Assembly: GCA_007026445.1 (NCBI GenBank)
Contig: VDMD01000007.1
Coordinates: 124,001-188,000 of the forward strand
Direction: 5' to 3'
Length of the DNA: 64,000 bases
Origin: Schizophyllum amplum
Lineage: Eukaryota; Basidiomycota; Agaricomycetes; Agaricales; Schizophyllaceae
A model generated the notes under the pieces. The model ran no database searches. It saw only the letters and a program-made list of their open reading frames with translations, and was not told the origin of the DNA. Both the position numbers and the translations under genes were made by a program. This document shows, piece after piece, positions 24,150 to 42,224 of this stretch (the first letter of the stretch is position 1; the number at the start of each line of letters is the position of its first letter).

Positions 24150-26662
24150 ATGGCGGACGCGTCGGACAAACTGCAAGTACGAATCCATCCGCGAGACTAC
24201 CCTACATTCTCTCTTACCTCCACGGCGTATAGCAGGACAAGACAAAGGCGAAGCAGCGATATCTTCGACGCAAGAAGGAAAGGAGAAAGACGCGCAAGGC
24301 TGCTCAGCCGAAATCCGCCAGAGCTGTTGCGAATCCGACTGAAGACGCGCCCGAATCGGACACGGACTCGGACTCAAGAAGCGTAGAGGAGGTTGAACAG
24401 CCGACCGCGGTCGAGAAGCCACCGAGAAAGCGACGGAGGCTCTCCGTAGAAGAGGAAGAACGCGTCTTTGACGCCGCAGATGATGATGAGGATGAAAGCG
24501 AGGAGGAGGACGACAGCCACAATGAGGATGAGGAGGCAGATGAAGCAGATGAAGATGATGCTATACGCGCCGTAGAAGAGGACGCAATGGTGGTTGATCC
24601 TACCGAACCTCCGCCAAAATTACCGCCTCCAGCACCCCTCTCTTCCTTCTCCGTCCTCGCACAGCCTGACGCGCCTTCCAAGACCGATCTTGCCCTTCAG
24701 GGACTGGACACGGGTCTTGTTAACGCCGAGTTGGTGGACTCGACTCAAGTCATTCCTATTCCAATTGACGAGGAGGATGGTGACACGAAGCTCTCTCAGA
24801 GAATGAGGAAACGGTTGCATGATCTAGGGATCACTGAGCTCTTCGCAGGTGCGTCCACTTTATATGCCTGACTTCTATCGGGGCTGATCTAGTGTAGTGC
24901 AAACTGCCTTGCTGCCGTTTCTGCTCTCTGAACGAAGGCGTGCGATATATTCGCCCTTTGATCTCCCTCGGGATGTATGCGTGTCCGCGCCCACTGGCAG
25001 TGGCAAGACCTTAGCATATGTTGCACCTATCATTGAAGTGAGTATGCATCTTACCTCGCACCCGGCAGAGAACTAAATAGCTAGGTCCTAGCATCGAGAA
25101 TCACGACGAGGCTGCGCGCTCTCGTTGTAGTACCGACTCGTGATCTTGTCACACAAGTGAAGGAGACATTCGAGGCTGTGGGCAAAGGGCGTGGTCTCAA
25201 GGTGCGCAATCTACTGGCCAAAATTTATGCAATGTACTCAGACGCCTCAGATCGGTGTTGCGACTGGACAACATTCTTTCTCTCACGAGCAGTCTCAGCT
25301 TATCAATGATAGTACTACTCCGTGAGCACGCACACCTATCTCAGATGCATACACTCATCGTCATCAGATTAGCGGGCGGTTCGAGCAGAGTTGACATTCT
25401 TATTTGTACTCCTGGGCGATTGATCGACCATTTGCACGGCACCACCAATTTTACGCTTCAGCATCTGCGATTCCTGGTGCGTCCCATAAGTCATGCGCTA
25501 TTCACCCTCTCATCGCATCACAGGTCATTGACGAAGCAGATCGTCTCCTGGCCCAGTCCTTCCAGGGATGGCTATCCACCGTTCTGGCGGCGACTCGCGA
25601 GCCACCTGCCTCCTCCTTTGCCGATTTCCCAATGCAGGAAAGGATCATACCGTATGCGGATGCTGCGGCTCCGCATATTGCCCCCGCTCTCGGTTTCCCG
25701 GACGTTCTCTCGCAAAAACACGAGCGACCCCATTCCTCATGCCAAAAATTGTTGTTTTCTGCGACTCTTACGCAGGACCCCGGAAAGCTGGCTGCGCTCA
25801 ACCTGCATGACCCCAAATATTTCATCGTCCGAGGCAAGGCTAAGCCCGAGACTATAGGCACTGGCTTGAAGACGGATGTCGCGGACGTCGTTATGGAACG
25901 ATTCTCCATGCCAGAGGGGCTGACAGTAAGCATAGTCTTTTTTCTCGCATTTTATAGCTGACAATTGCGCAGGAACACATGGCTGTATGCGACCCTGCAG
26001 ACAAACCTCTCGTATTCTTCCACCTCGTCATGAAGCACGATATCCGCAACGCCCTAGTCTTCACGAAATCGGCCGAATCGACGACCCGCCTCGTCAAGCT
26101 CTTTGAGTTCTTCGAGAAGGCGCGGGTGACACAAGGCATCGCTCCCACGGACCATGTAACAATCACGGCCTACTCGAGCGACCTCGGAGGCTCAGAGCGG
26201 CGCACCATTCTGGAGAAGTTCCGCAACCGCGAGATCCAAATTCTGGTGGCGTCGGATCTCATCTCGCGCGGGCTGGACATCAGCCACGTCTCGCACGTAG
26301 TCAGCTACGACGCGCCGGTGGACGTAAGGAAGTACGTGCACCGCGTCGGACGCACGGCGCGTGCTGGGCGGGTCGGCAGCGCATGGACACTGGTGGAGGA
26401 GCAGGAGGTACGTCCGGGGCGTCTTCGCGCGATATGGCGTCCATGCTGATTCTGCTACCAGGCGAGATACTTCAAGCGCATGATGAAGGATGCGGACCAT
26501 CTTTCTAGCCTGAAAAAGGTCAAGCTCGATTCGAAGGAGCTGAAGGAGCTAGAGCCGCTCTACAAGGTGAATGGTGCTCTCTTCGACGTCCTGCAGATAA
26601 CTAATGCGCCCTCTCAGACGGCGCTGGAAGGGCTGAAGATCGCTTATACGAAGGTCCACTAA
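24150..26662 (+). CDS. DBP6: DEAD-box RNA helicase, DDX51/Dbp6 type
   Basis: Ten exons encode 687 aa: 24150-24176, 24236-24848, 24898-25037, 25085-25201, 25251-25321, 25368-25476, 25524-25925, 25973-26407, 26462-26566, 26618-26662. The N terminus (to about 200) is basic then strongly acidic and disordered. The core has all motifs: motif I APTGSGKT (244-251), [21 protein letters not shown] (362-365), III SAT (438-440), SRGLD, and [13 protein letters not shown] (616-626). The order, the long insertion after DEAD and the EGLTEHM junction match the DDX51/Dbp6 branch, which acts in the nucleolus on 60S ribosome assembly. Intron 1 ends in TAGCAG, a NAGNAG acceptor that could add or drop one Gln. 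This is a housekeeping gene inside an otherwise accessory block. Confidence 0.9.
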
Positions 26663-27146
26663 GTCATAGCCGCTGTACATGAACAAATGTATCAAAGTTG
26701 CGACGCCGTTGCTTCGGTGGCGTTACGCCTTGTTCATGGGTCCCACCCGGATGGCCTCATGACGATTTTCCTCTATTTCTCTTGTAGATATCTAACGGGA
26801 TGACCCCTGCGTCATGTCTGGCCGACAGTAAGTGCATCACAAGTACACCAGCGTCAGCGCACGAAGAAGTTAATTCGCTCCTTATGGGAAGCTACATCGA
26901 GGGCGAGGACTGTCCGAAGACTCGATTACTCACCGTGAAGCGACTGACCATTTGCCGACTAACATCGGGACGCTGGTCCCCCATTCGGTATGTCGCTCAC
27001 ATATGGTCGCAGTGTCTGCATCTGCTGAGGTCTCCATAGCGCGAAATGGATGGTCTTGTAAATGCTGACAGGCCTCTTATTCGCAGCCTCACTACCTCGG
27101 GCACACGCGTCGTGCAAGTTGGCTGTAGATGTTCCCAAGTCGACTG
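26663..27146. other. intergenic before the first sedolisin
   Basis: 484 bp with the helicase 3' flank. No gene or repeat seen. Confidence 0.5.
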
Positions 27147-27152
27147 TATAAG
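27147..27152 (+). promoter_or_regulatory. TATA box of sedolisin gene 1
   Basis: TATAAG, 62 bp before ATG 27214. The tandem copy has the same hexamer 58 bp before its ATG. Confidence 0.55.
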
Positions 27153-27213
27153 AGTGGAACACTAACTTCAGCACAAAATAACGACGCTTTCGGGCTTCTT
27201 TCCTTCACTCACC

Positions 27214-29324
27214 ATGCGTCTCTCCTGGACCGCATTCGTCTTTTCGGCCTGCTTGCTCAGCACCCGTGGAAGCCATGCACCGCGCGCCGGCATGCTACTG
27301 CATGAAGAGCGCGACGACATTCCTGTCGATTTCGTCAATCGCGGTCCCGCTACACCGGATACAATGCTAGACATGCGCGTCGCTCTCAAGATGGCGGACC
27401 GCGATGGGCTTGAGACGGCTCTGCTCGACGTGAGCACGCCGTCAAGCCCACACTATGGGAGGCACTTGACGAGCGAAGAGGTAATGTTCACAACATCCAC
27501 ACTGTTTTCCTATGTTAAGCCTCATCAATATCCAGGTCAGAGCGTTCGCCTCCCCATCTCCTGAGACGACGGACGCGGTTAGCGACTGGCTCGCCTCCGA
27601 GGGCATCACGTTCAAGGTTGATGGCGCCGATGCCGACTGGATCACGTTCAGCATCCCCGTGTCGAAAGCGAACGAGCTCCTCGGCGCGTCGTACGAGAAT
27701 TTCGTGCATTCACCTACGGACGTGGTTCAAGTGCGTACCATGGCATATTCACTCCCAGAGGCGATATCTGGCCATGTCGACGCCGTGTATCCCACGACCA
27801 GTATCACTGCACCGCGCGACCCAAGCCTTGGGCCTATGTTCGAAGCTTACACGAGCGCACCTAATGTCACCGCTGATGCGGTGCCGGCCTCTTGTAACAA
27901 CGTCATCACGCCTGCCTGCTTGCAAGCCTTGTACGGAATCCCCGCAACGCCGGCCACACAGTCCAGCAACAAGCTTGGTGTCACCGGCTTCATCGAGCAA
28001 TACGCGCAGAAAGCTGATCTCAGAGACTTCCTGTCCCTCCTGCGCCGCGACATCAACCCAAACACCGGGTTCGCCCTGCAGTCTATCGACGGTGGTGTGA
28101 ATGAAGCGCTCGCGGGCATTGAAGCAGTAAGTACGCGTATATTGCCTGCACGTTGCGTAGCTGACGAGCGACTAGAACCTCGACATCGAGTATACCGTCG
28201 GTTTGGCTACCGCTGTGCCAGTGACATTCATCTCTGTTGGCGCTCTGAATGCGGATGGCGTGCAGGGATTCATGGATTTCGCTGAAGTACTCGCAGCCGA
28301 GCGGAACCCGCCACAGGTCTGTGTGGACCTCGCTTTGTAGCTGGGAACTTACTGAGAAAGAGTAAAGGTTGTTACCACAAGTTATGGTTTTGATTCTGAG
28401 AGGGGTCTGGGTCGGACTTTATCGACGTGAGCGGCCCGTTCGCTCTACAAATAACCGCTGACGATCTCTATAGTCGCCTTTGCAACTCCTACATGAAGCT
28501 AGGAGCCCGCGGCGTGTCTGTGCTTTTTGCCTCAGGTGACGGCGGCGTTGGCGGCGGGCAACCCAGTGAGCATTGCACGTCCAATCCTATGTAATGGCGC
28601 GACATTGAATGCCATTTACAGAACAGAACTGCCCACGATTCGAAGGTGCTTTCCCGGCAACGTGCCCATTGTAGGTCCTGCCTCGCCATCGACGCGCTTT
28701 GCTGATGTATATACAGTATCACTGCAGTCGGTGGCACACATAACATCCCCGAAACCGCTGTGGCTCTTAGTAGCGGTGGCTTCTCCAACTTTTTCGGAAC
28801 CCCGGCCTACCAAAAGAACGCGACCGCGGCATACGTCGCTCGGATCGGCTCCATGTACCAGGGAATGTACAATGCGAGTGGGCGTGGTTTCCCAGACGTC
28901 GCAGCCATTGGCGACAAAGTGGAGATCGTGAACGCCGGGGATGCAGGCCTCGTCGCCGGCACGTCGGCATCTAGCCCAATCTTTGCTAGCGTTATCGCAC
29001 TGATCAACGACCGCCTCATCGCTGCTCGCAAGCCTGTACTGTGAGTAGACAAGCGACACGCTTCATCGCAGTGAAGCTGGCTGACATCCACGCAGGGGAT
29101 TCCTCAACCCGTGGATCTATGCGAACCCGCAAGCGTTCAACGATATTACCAGCGGTAGTAACCCGGGGAGTTGTGAGTGCATGCTGCCTACGGAAGAACT
29201 TCTACTTAGCACAAGCTGTACAGGCCTCAACATCGGTGGCTTCCAAGCGACAGCCGGCTGGGATCCAGCCACGGGCCAGGGAACCCCGAACTTCAGCAAG
29301 ATGCTCGCAGCTGCGGGCCTATAG
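27214..29324 (+). CDS. secreted S53 sedolisin (tripeptidyl-peptidase-like), copy 1
   Basis: Nine exons encode 566 aa: 27214-27480, 27536-28126, 28176-28316, 28368-28426, 28474-28565, 28622-28670, 28717-29040, 29096-29172, 29224-29324. A signal peptide (hydrophobic core to about residue 20) precedes a pro-region, then the S53 catalytic domain. The Glu-Asp pair stands in GIEANLD (Glu285, Asp289), the oxyanion Asp in SGDGG (Asp375) and the nucleophile in GTSASSP (Ser483), so all catalytic residues are present. S53 enzymes are acid peptidases that release tripeptides or cut internally; fungi secrete them to digest protein at low pH. Exon boundaries and phases match copy 2 exactly (267, 141, 49 and 324 nt exons are identical in length), showing tandem duplication. 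Confidence 0.92.
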
Positions 29325-30667
29325 AGGAATCTACCCTGACAGTTCGCTTGTGGGAGAAGGATGATACCAGTATGGGTTTCTCGGACAACTTTTTCTCGAG
29401 TTTACTACTTATTTGACCTTGTTCTTGGTCGTAGGATCTTCTCTTGTCGTATAAGTTATAACGCAACGCGCGATCTACACATAATAGGATCAACGGTGGT
29501 CATAGTAACTGGATCTGCAGGTCTATTCATCCCTCGGAATCGAGACTTGCTTAGTCTACCCAGGCAGTCGTTCGTAAGACTTGCTCGCGGTTTGCTGCAC
29601 TTTGAGCTGTATTGGAAGCGCTGGAATCTCGTCATCCAGAAGCGCTGCCTGAGCCACGCTCGGCCGACCTCTATCGGAGGACTTGAGGGAAGCACCATGT
29701 CGTGGCACGATGTACGTCGCCATTCAATGCTTGCCTCAAAGCGCGCATGGCGACTTATTAGCTGTGTCTCTAAGATTCAATGTCAGGCACCTCTGTACGC
29801 GTGAGTGTTTGCGGTCGGTGTATCTGCGGCTCAACGGACAGCTTCGGTCGAGCTTCGAGGTGCCCTCGGTGGGCTCGAGGATATTCGCCCTTCATGAATG
29901 CAGAACCTTTCCTCACGGTCTCTTGGCACGTCCAAGACTTCCTTGGCTTCCGTATAAGGGTATCCTTGTTGTCGACCGACGACTATTGGACCTCAGAAGC
30001 CACGTGTTCTCCTACTGACTGTCCCCCCAGCCTGCTAACGCATTCGCAACAGATTCGCACTGGTACACGCAATTTGCGCCACTGCGAGTACATCGTTATC
30101 AACGCACGCGTCAGGAACTGCATAGCAAGCGTGCACGGCCATAGCTAGCCTGTGGGCACGATCTTCGTGGTAGGTATGCCCGCGGTCCGGGGAGACTCTT
30201 TGCTTATCGATCATGATGCAAAGGAACGCATGATCAGCGCAGGACACCGCTCGCCGTCGTTATACCCCGGACCTGCCCCGGACCATCGAAGGGTGTCTCC
30301 TGTGCGCCTCGCAAGCTGATGAACAGTCTCTCGCATGCGGCGGCCAATTGGCCGATTGCGATTCGAAGTCAAGATAATGACGCTGACGACTGTGTTGTCC
30401 ATGCAGTAGGCCGACTTTTGTTTTCTGTTCCTGTACATACTGAAGAGCGAGATAGGGCCGCCAGCGGCTTCTGTAGCTTCTCATGCAGCCGTTCAAGGAC
30501 CATCCACACGCTTCTAGTGAGCACCTCCCCGGTATACGTCTTATCGCCTCGGGTTCGTTTCCAGTCGCCGCCATGGAGCATGCGTTTGCTCGAGAGAAGC
30601 CGTCCGCTCTGCATGCGCACTGTCCAACCGGCCGCGAGCACTTCCGTCTTGCTCGCTTGCGCGGGCG
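29325..30667. other. spacer between the two sedolisin genes
   Basis: 1.3 kb. Open frames up to about 147 aa occur but lack S53 motifs, so I see no third copy or remnant. Confidence 0.5.
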
Positions 30668-30673
30668 TATAAG
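30668..30673 (+). promoter_or_regulatory. TATA box of sedolisin gene 2
   Basis: TATAAG in a GGGCGTATAAGAAGG context, 58 bp before ATG 30731. Confidence 0.55.
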
Positions 30674-30730
30674 AAGGACATGACGATCTCGTAGTGAAGA
30701 CCAAGACGCGCTCTGTCCGCCCTTCCAGTC

Positions 30731-32838
30731 ATGCGTTTCTGTCTCTCTGCAGCCGTCCTTGCGACCGTCGTGCTCGGAGCGCTTGGTAGCCCAGCTCCCC
30801 GCGCGGCTATGCGTCTGCACGAGAAGCGCAAGGAGCTCCCTTCTGGCTTCGTCAACAAGGGCGCTGCTGCAGCCGACACGATGATCGACATGCGCATCGC
30901 TCTCAAGATGGCGGACCGCGACGGGCTGGAGGCGGCTTTGTTCGATGTCAGCACACCGTCGAGTGCGAACTACGGCAAGCACCTGACGAAGGATGAGGTC
31001 GGTCCGATAGTCATGACTACATTTGAGAGGAGCCTAATTGCGATTGCAGGTCAAAGCTTTTGCCTCTCCGTCCGCCGAGACGTTGAGCACAGTCAGCGAC
31101 TGGCTGAGCGCGGAAGGGATCGCCTTCGACGTTGGCGGCAGCTACGATAATTGGCTCACTTTCAGCGTCCCGGTCTCGAAGGCGAACGAGCTGCTCGACG
31201 CGTCGTACGAGACGTTCCTGCACACGCCGACGGACTCGTCGCAGGTGCGCACATTGGCGTACTCCCTCCCAGAGGCGCTCGCCGGCCACATCAATGCCGT
31301 CTACCCTACGACAAGCATTGTCAAGCCCCGTACGCCGGGCCCCGTGCGCGTCTTTGACGCGCCGCCCTCGCTCGCGGCCGACGTCAACGTTACCGCGGAT
31401 GCCGTCCCCGCGTCTTGCAGCTCCACCATTACGCCAGCTTGCCTGCAGGCCTTGTACGGAATCCCCGCGACGCCAGCCACGCAGTCTAGCAACCACCTCG
31501 GGGTCTCCGGCTACATCAGCCAGTATGCCCAGAAGTCGGACCTCACTCGTTTCCTGTCGCTCTTGCGCAAGGACATCAGCTCGAGCACGTCATTCACTCT
31601 GGAGACACTGGACGGCGGTTCAAACCCCCAGGGAACGTCGTACGCCGGCATCGAGGCCGTGAGTGAACTGTGAACCTACCCGTTGTAAATCCACTAACGA
31701 GCGTTCAGAACCTCGACATCCAGTACACGGTCGGTGTTGCTACTGGCGTGCCTGTGTACTTCATCTCCGTCGGTACGAACAACCAGGATGGTGTATCCGG
31801 CTTCATAGATATTGTTGACTACCTGGAGGCGGAGGATGCGCCCCCGCAGGTATGCCTTGCTTACAGCGATGCGGATGATGTCGCTGACAAAAGGTCAAGG
31901 TATTGACCACGAGCTACGGCTTTGATGAGGCCGACCTGGGCTCGTCGTTGGCGACGTCAGTCTTCCCTCTTCCGCAAAGGGATAACTGCTGACACGAACG
32001 TAGCGAAATCTGTGACTCGTACATGACACTGGGCGCTCGTGGCGTTTCTGTGCTCTTCTCCTCTGGTGACGGAGGCGTTTCCGGTGGCCAGTGTGAGTCG
32101 TCGCCTCCGAAATAGATTCTGGTGCTAACCTTCATCTACAGCGCAGAGCTGCCGCACATTCCAGGGCGCTTTCCCGGGAACCTGCCCCTAGTATGTCCCA
32201 CATTACTTTCAGTGTCGAGCGTTGTATTGACCTGCTCGTGTTAGCATCACCGCCGTCGGCGGTACTGTCAACGTCCCCGAGACCGCCGTGGACTTCAGCA
32301 GCGGCGGCTTCTCTCAGTACTTCAACAGGACTGATTACCAGGCCGACGCCGTTGAGGCTTATCTCGACACGCTTGGCTCCACGAACCAAGGGCTCTACGT
32401 GGCAACGGGACGCGGATTCCCTGACGTCGCGGCCATGGGCGACAACGTTGAAATCGTGTACCAGGGACAGACTGGACTCATCGGCGGCACGTCGGCGTCC
32501 AGCCCCATCTTCGCGAGCGTAGTTTCGTTGCTCAACGACCAGCTCATTGCCGCTGGCAAGTCGCCGCTGTGGGTACACCGAGTTCGCGTTATTGTCCGTT
32601 TCGCTCATCGTCGTGCAGCGGATTCCTCAACCCTTGGGTGTACGAGAACCCGCAAGCATTCAACGACATCACCAGCGGGAGCAACCCAGGCTGTGAGTGA
32701 CCGCTACCGCCACTTACAATGAGTGCTAATGATGCGTCAGGCAACACGGATGGTTTCCCTGCAGTCGCTGGGTGGGACCCCGTCACGGGCATGGGAACAC
32801 CGAACTTCAGCCAGATGCTGGCGGCCGCTGGCTTGTAG
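30731..32838 (+). CDS. secreted S53 sedolisin (tripeptidyl-peptidase-like), copy 2
   Basis: Nine exons encode 568 aa: 30731-30997, 31050-31658, 31709-31849, 31900-31955, 32004-32092, 32142-32190, 32245-32568, 32619-32692, 32741-32838. It has the same architecture as copy 1: signal peptide, pro-region, S53 domain. Catalytic residues are Glu291 and Asp295 (GIEANLD), Asp380 (SGDGG) and Ser487 (GTSASSP). The acceptor before exon 4 could be 31893 or 31899, both in frame; 31899 gives PPQVLTTSYG, which fits the family better. A C-terminal GWDPVTGMGTP stretch belongs to the usual calcium-binding end of these enzymes. It is likely secreted together with copy 1, but the two pro-regions and loops have diverged, so cleavage preference may differ. 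Confidence 0.92.
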
Positions 32839-33480
32839 ATATCATCGCATAAGGTGTAACATCGTATTTTTTGGGGGCTCATGAACAAGTCATGAATATT
32901 GAATGACAACGAACAATCCATTGTATGTGCTGTGTCGAGGAGCTTTTTTTTTTTGGCTGCTGGAGTGAAAGCTCATCGTGAATCTGACACCCGCAATAAG
33001 TTTATGGGTGTTGGAAGACCTTCCAAGTCAAGGTAATTTAAATGGCGCAGCTTGAATGGTCGCAGTGGGGCGATAGGATGCCAGGATGAGCATTGAGTAT
33101 GGGTGCCGGTGGGTGCCAGTCATGATCATGTCCCACTATCACGTGTCCGTTCGTTTTGCTGCTGAACGGACCGTGACGCGTGAACGGTCGTTTGAACTTT
33201 CGGCGTCGGAACACTTGCAGGAACGCGTATTGAGCAAAATGCTTGTTGGCCGGTACAGTATCTGAAAATGCAACCGCAGTCGTCGCAGTCGTCCTCCGCT
33301 TTTGCATATAAGTGCTGTAGTGGCCGAGCTTAACTAGTGCTAGATTAAGGTGCGTACGTGCTACACAATAATATCCTCGTCGAAAGATGTCGTTATGTCC
33401 GTGATATGTCTACCCTCATTGATGATACAAGCCCTAAATGAATCCTGTCTATGGTCGTCGGAATATGGCGGTCGAGGGCC
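32839..33480. other. intergenic between convergent genes
   Basis: 642 bp of 3' flank of sedolisin 2 (+) and the second ABCC gene (-). It has a T10 run at 32944 and a plus-strand TATAAG-like site near 33306 with no gene after it. Confidence 0.5.
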
Positions 33481-38573
<5,093 letters not shown>

Positions 38574-39718
38574 GAGTGTAAGAGGCAAGATGGACGGTTA
38601 TTCATGTTTCTAATTTCCCAGTAAGTATAGGCGGATAACAAGCCGGCGAAAGCCTCAGTGGTGATGAGGGTTGATCGGTGACGTCAGCATTAGCTGCCGC
38701 GGTCCGTGGGTTGCTGCCGGCCCGGGGCCGGCTTCGACTTCCTTTCGTAGATCAATTGCGCCCGCCTTCCTCGGCAACCAAGTTCGCATTGAGCTCGTAC
38801 TTTTGCAGTCCGAGGAGGAGCTCGACTTTGTCTCAGCAGAACTGAACGTTGAACGCTCGAGAGTCAAAGCCCTCCGCTCCCTCCGTATCATATCTATATC
38901 GGTCAGTCGGACCCACAGAGAATTGGGCTGCATGCGGCGGCGTTACACGAGGTTACGCGCTGGCTCGCGTCTATCTCAATTCAGTCGTTCTCTGCACCCT
39001 CGTATATGGGATCCTCCCGCCCCCGTATCATTCATCTACCTGATAATTCTCTCGCAGTACAGTGAGCGCACGAACAAGGTACTGCACCATCTTCGCCCAG
39101 CAAAGAACACTCTCCGTTGGCCGGCCACTGGCGACGTTTGTACAGGAGGCACCGTTTCAGACGTTCGCAGTGGGCCCCTCTCTTATCACTGCTTGGTAAG
39201 GCTGTAGAAATTCACTCTCCGTCCCTCGCTGCACAAGACCCTCTGTCCACCAAACATGCCTTCAAAATACCTATCGCCCAAGGAGCATGAGCGCTTGAGC
39301 ACATGTCCTCGCCGTCGGGATAGGAACGTGACTCAGTTGAACGCTTCGGACCCCCTCGACGTCCACCTCCGGAGCCCGAAAGTCATATCGTGGACTCCGC
39401 GCTCCGTCTCGGGTTAGCACTCAAATGAAGAGGATTCCCAAGCAGCGTCATCTCATGTTCATCTCGGAATCTGTAAGTACGCAAAACCCCGCACCTGAGA
39501 GATCGCAGACACGCGCGTTGGCTTCCCGTGATTCGACCGAAGTTCGTGGCAGAGCTGGCATGTCCATACGCACGACCATGGGATTAGCAATTATAGCGGT
39601 CTGCATTTAGCGCAGTTCATGTCGTGCAGCTCAGCGTTCGAGTTCCGTACAGTATGTGTACGAGGCCGGTACGTAGCCGCGATGCATCACCACATCACCG
39701 ATACAGCAGACGCGACGC
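38574..39718. other. intergenic, between ABCC copy 2 and the F-box gene
   Basis: 1.1 kb. It contains the ABCC promoter region and, on the plus strand, a small ATG frame (39256-39417) that looks like a decayed coding exon; see findings. No intact gene. Confidence 0.5.
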
Positions 39719-42224
39719 TTACGCGTCTCCCGTCGGTTGGGCAGCATCCGCGGGGATACGGCGCAGCACAACAACCCCATAGGGTTGCGGACCATACGCG
39801 TCCAGCGCAAAATCAGCAGGCGTGGGCGCCTCGATCTCATGTCTAGCACAACCGTTAGCAAGACCGCCAGCACAGGAGTTCAAGTCAGCGAGGACACGAT
39901 TACGAACTGTGCTTTTAGATGCATATAGATATGCAAATTGCCGGAGGGCTGGCGGCACCAGACTTTGTTGCAATGCTTGCATTTCGCGAACCTGCACTCG
40001 CTGAGGTCGGGCTTCCACTCGCTACGGAGAAGGGCCTCGCGCGCCACCGCGGTGTCCTCCTCGTCAAGAAGTACCAGATGGGAGACGCGGTTGCGCGTTG
40101 AGTACAGCTGTGCAGAGAAGAGGGGAAAAATTGGAATAGCATCGTAGCGGATATTACAGCCGCACGTACCGCTTCGCGCCAGCGCATGGCACGTCGTTCC
40201 TCGTCCTCGACCCCTGCCTTGCGTTCGAACCACGGGTCCATCACATCCATCTCGTCCGCTGTCGCAGTGTCCGGATCTTTGCCCACGAGCGCGACAAGCT
40301 CCCTCGCCCGCTCGTATATCTTCTTGTCGAAAGTCAGATATCGCGAAGACCATGGATCCAGGCGCGGGCTCGTTCCATAGCTTGCGACCTGCCGCGTCAC
40401 CCGATGGGTGTCGAGGACCTGCGGATACGAGAGCAAGTTCCGCGGGTCTCCGGAGTACAGTCTCGCCGAAAAATACGTTGTCGCCAGGCGGAGATCTGTC
40501 CGCGAAGCTGCCGGGCCCAGCGCGTCGCGCATAAGGTTGACGAGAGCGGTATCGCACTCGCCGAGCCACTCCTGATGCCTCGCGGGGTGGCTGTCGATGA
40601 GAGCCTGCCGAATATCGGCTGAGTGGAGTGGGGTGCTAAGAGGCCGTTCGTGAATGAGATCTCGGATCTCGTCCCTTCCTGCGATATCCTCGAAGCGCGG
40701 TACGGCCTTGAAAGTGACGCAGTGACTCTGCAGGAAGGAGTCGTACACCTTGCGTACTTTGTCATACCGTTTAGCCATCGCGGCCTCTTTCTTCTTGGCC
40801 AGACGCTGCTTCCTCTGTACCTTCATGAGGCTGATCATCTCGTCTTGAATTTTGGGCCAATCTGTCGATCATTCAGCAGCAATCAACGTGTATTAGGACG
40901 AGGATACCAAATTCGCTGAAGTATTCGCTCTTTCGAAGCTGCCGATGAGCGAGGAGCATTTCCAAGCCCATGTGCTGGATCTCCGGCGCCCATCCGAGGG
41001 AAATCAACTTCCTGACGATGCTAATGTCTGGCTCAGCGATCATGAATCTAGAAAGAGCAAAGAACAATCACGTTACTTGGCGCTCTATGCGCATGGTTGT
41101 ACGGAAATCCTCGCGTACCGCGATCTCGATCTCAAACCACTCCTTCACCCATTCGCGGTCCTGTTATCCCCCCTTCAGCGTACGTCATTCAAGGATGCAG
41201 TCAGCATACCTCTATCCAGCGATCTAAACATTGCTCCTTCTCTTCCCACCATGCCTCGAGCGCCTTCTCATCAGAATACACCGTCTCGTATTCCTCGTCA
41301 TACCTCTTCAGGTGCTCGAGGGAGTAGTAAATGACCTCATCGTCTGGCCACATCGCTGAAGCAAGGTCACAGAACGTTCGAATACGCAGAAGGCCACGTA
41401 CCCTCGGGGACTTTGGTCACGGTAAGATGTGGAATAATATCGGTCAACCGCCCTGATTCATGTTTGGAGAGGTCGTAGCGTGAGAGAACATCCTTGTTAT
41501 CAGGAAAGCTAAAATTCAGTTAGCGCAGTCCTTCCCGAGTGATGTTGTCCGCAGGGACTGAACGTACTGTTTAGACAAGCACTTCTTGCAGCATCTAGCC
41601 AGCGCCATCCATACGACGGTGGTCGCGTTCTTGCATAAGCAGTACTGCAGCACAGTCAGTCCCGAAGAGATAAACAATTCAGGACCGAGATCACTCACGA
41701 AACAAAATCTATCGTAAAGGATATGGGCGAGCTGTGGCTCGGATACCTCTTCCATCATGTACTGCGGTCCGAGACCGACCGCGAACAGGCTGCTGCGCCA
41801 AACACCTGCTGCCTCGCGGCTCAAAAGCGTCGCTCGAACAGCCTTCGTAGTTCTTGAGAGCTGCAGGAGTTCACGCGGTTCGCAATGCGAGAAGATCTTC
41901 ACCAAATTAGTGAACGGTGTTCCATTGTAAACGGCGCTAAGGGCAAACGCTCACCTCGTACAGAATATCCAGCGGCATCTCTGGCAGCATTGTCTTCCTC
42001 TTCTTGCGCCCGCACTTGCTGCCGCGAGCGCTGCATGACTCTGCAGGTTGCTCTGCAGCCTCGGCTTGATTGCCAGATATCTTCTGTCGTTTCTTGGGCG
42101 GTTGGCTGCGTGAGGACGAGGCCTCTGTTCCCCTGTTTGAAGTTGTACTTGTCGAAGACGAGGGTGCCGCTCCTTCGCTCTTGCTCTTAGCGACAGTTGA
42201 CCGTCTGGAGGACTTGCGTTGCAT
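39719..42224 (-). CDS. F-box protein with C-terminal Cys/His-rich end
   Basis: Traced exons: 42224-41955, 41896-41699, 41644-41568, 41508-41402, 41355-41210, 41160-41077, about 41031-40908, 40861-40170, 40107-39959, 39911-39719, about 679 aa. After a basic Ser-rich start comes an F-box, MPLDILYEIFSHCEPRELLQLSRTTKAVR, with an intron inside. The middle is helical and charged. The end has CRFAKCKHCNK and a later HEIEAP, which may form a degenerate zinc finger. F-box proteins recruit targets to SCF ubiquitin ligases; this layout is expanded in mushroom fungi. Two junctions are unsure. The intron after 41077 has no normal YAG acceptor in frame (only GAG at 41032), and the last junction has a second frame-keeping option. 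Confidence 0.75.

Noticed and set aside
28316..28716. Sedolisin copy 1 as damaged copy
   Set aside because: The apparent stops fall in short introns that match the positions in copy 2.
29780..30148. 122-aa frame between the sedolisins as a third gene
   Set aside because: No homologous motif, no clear splice sites and no TATA box; likely chance.
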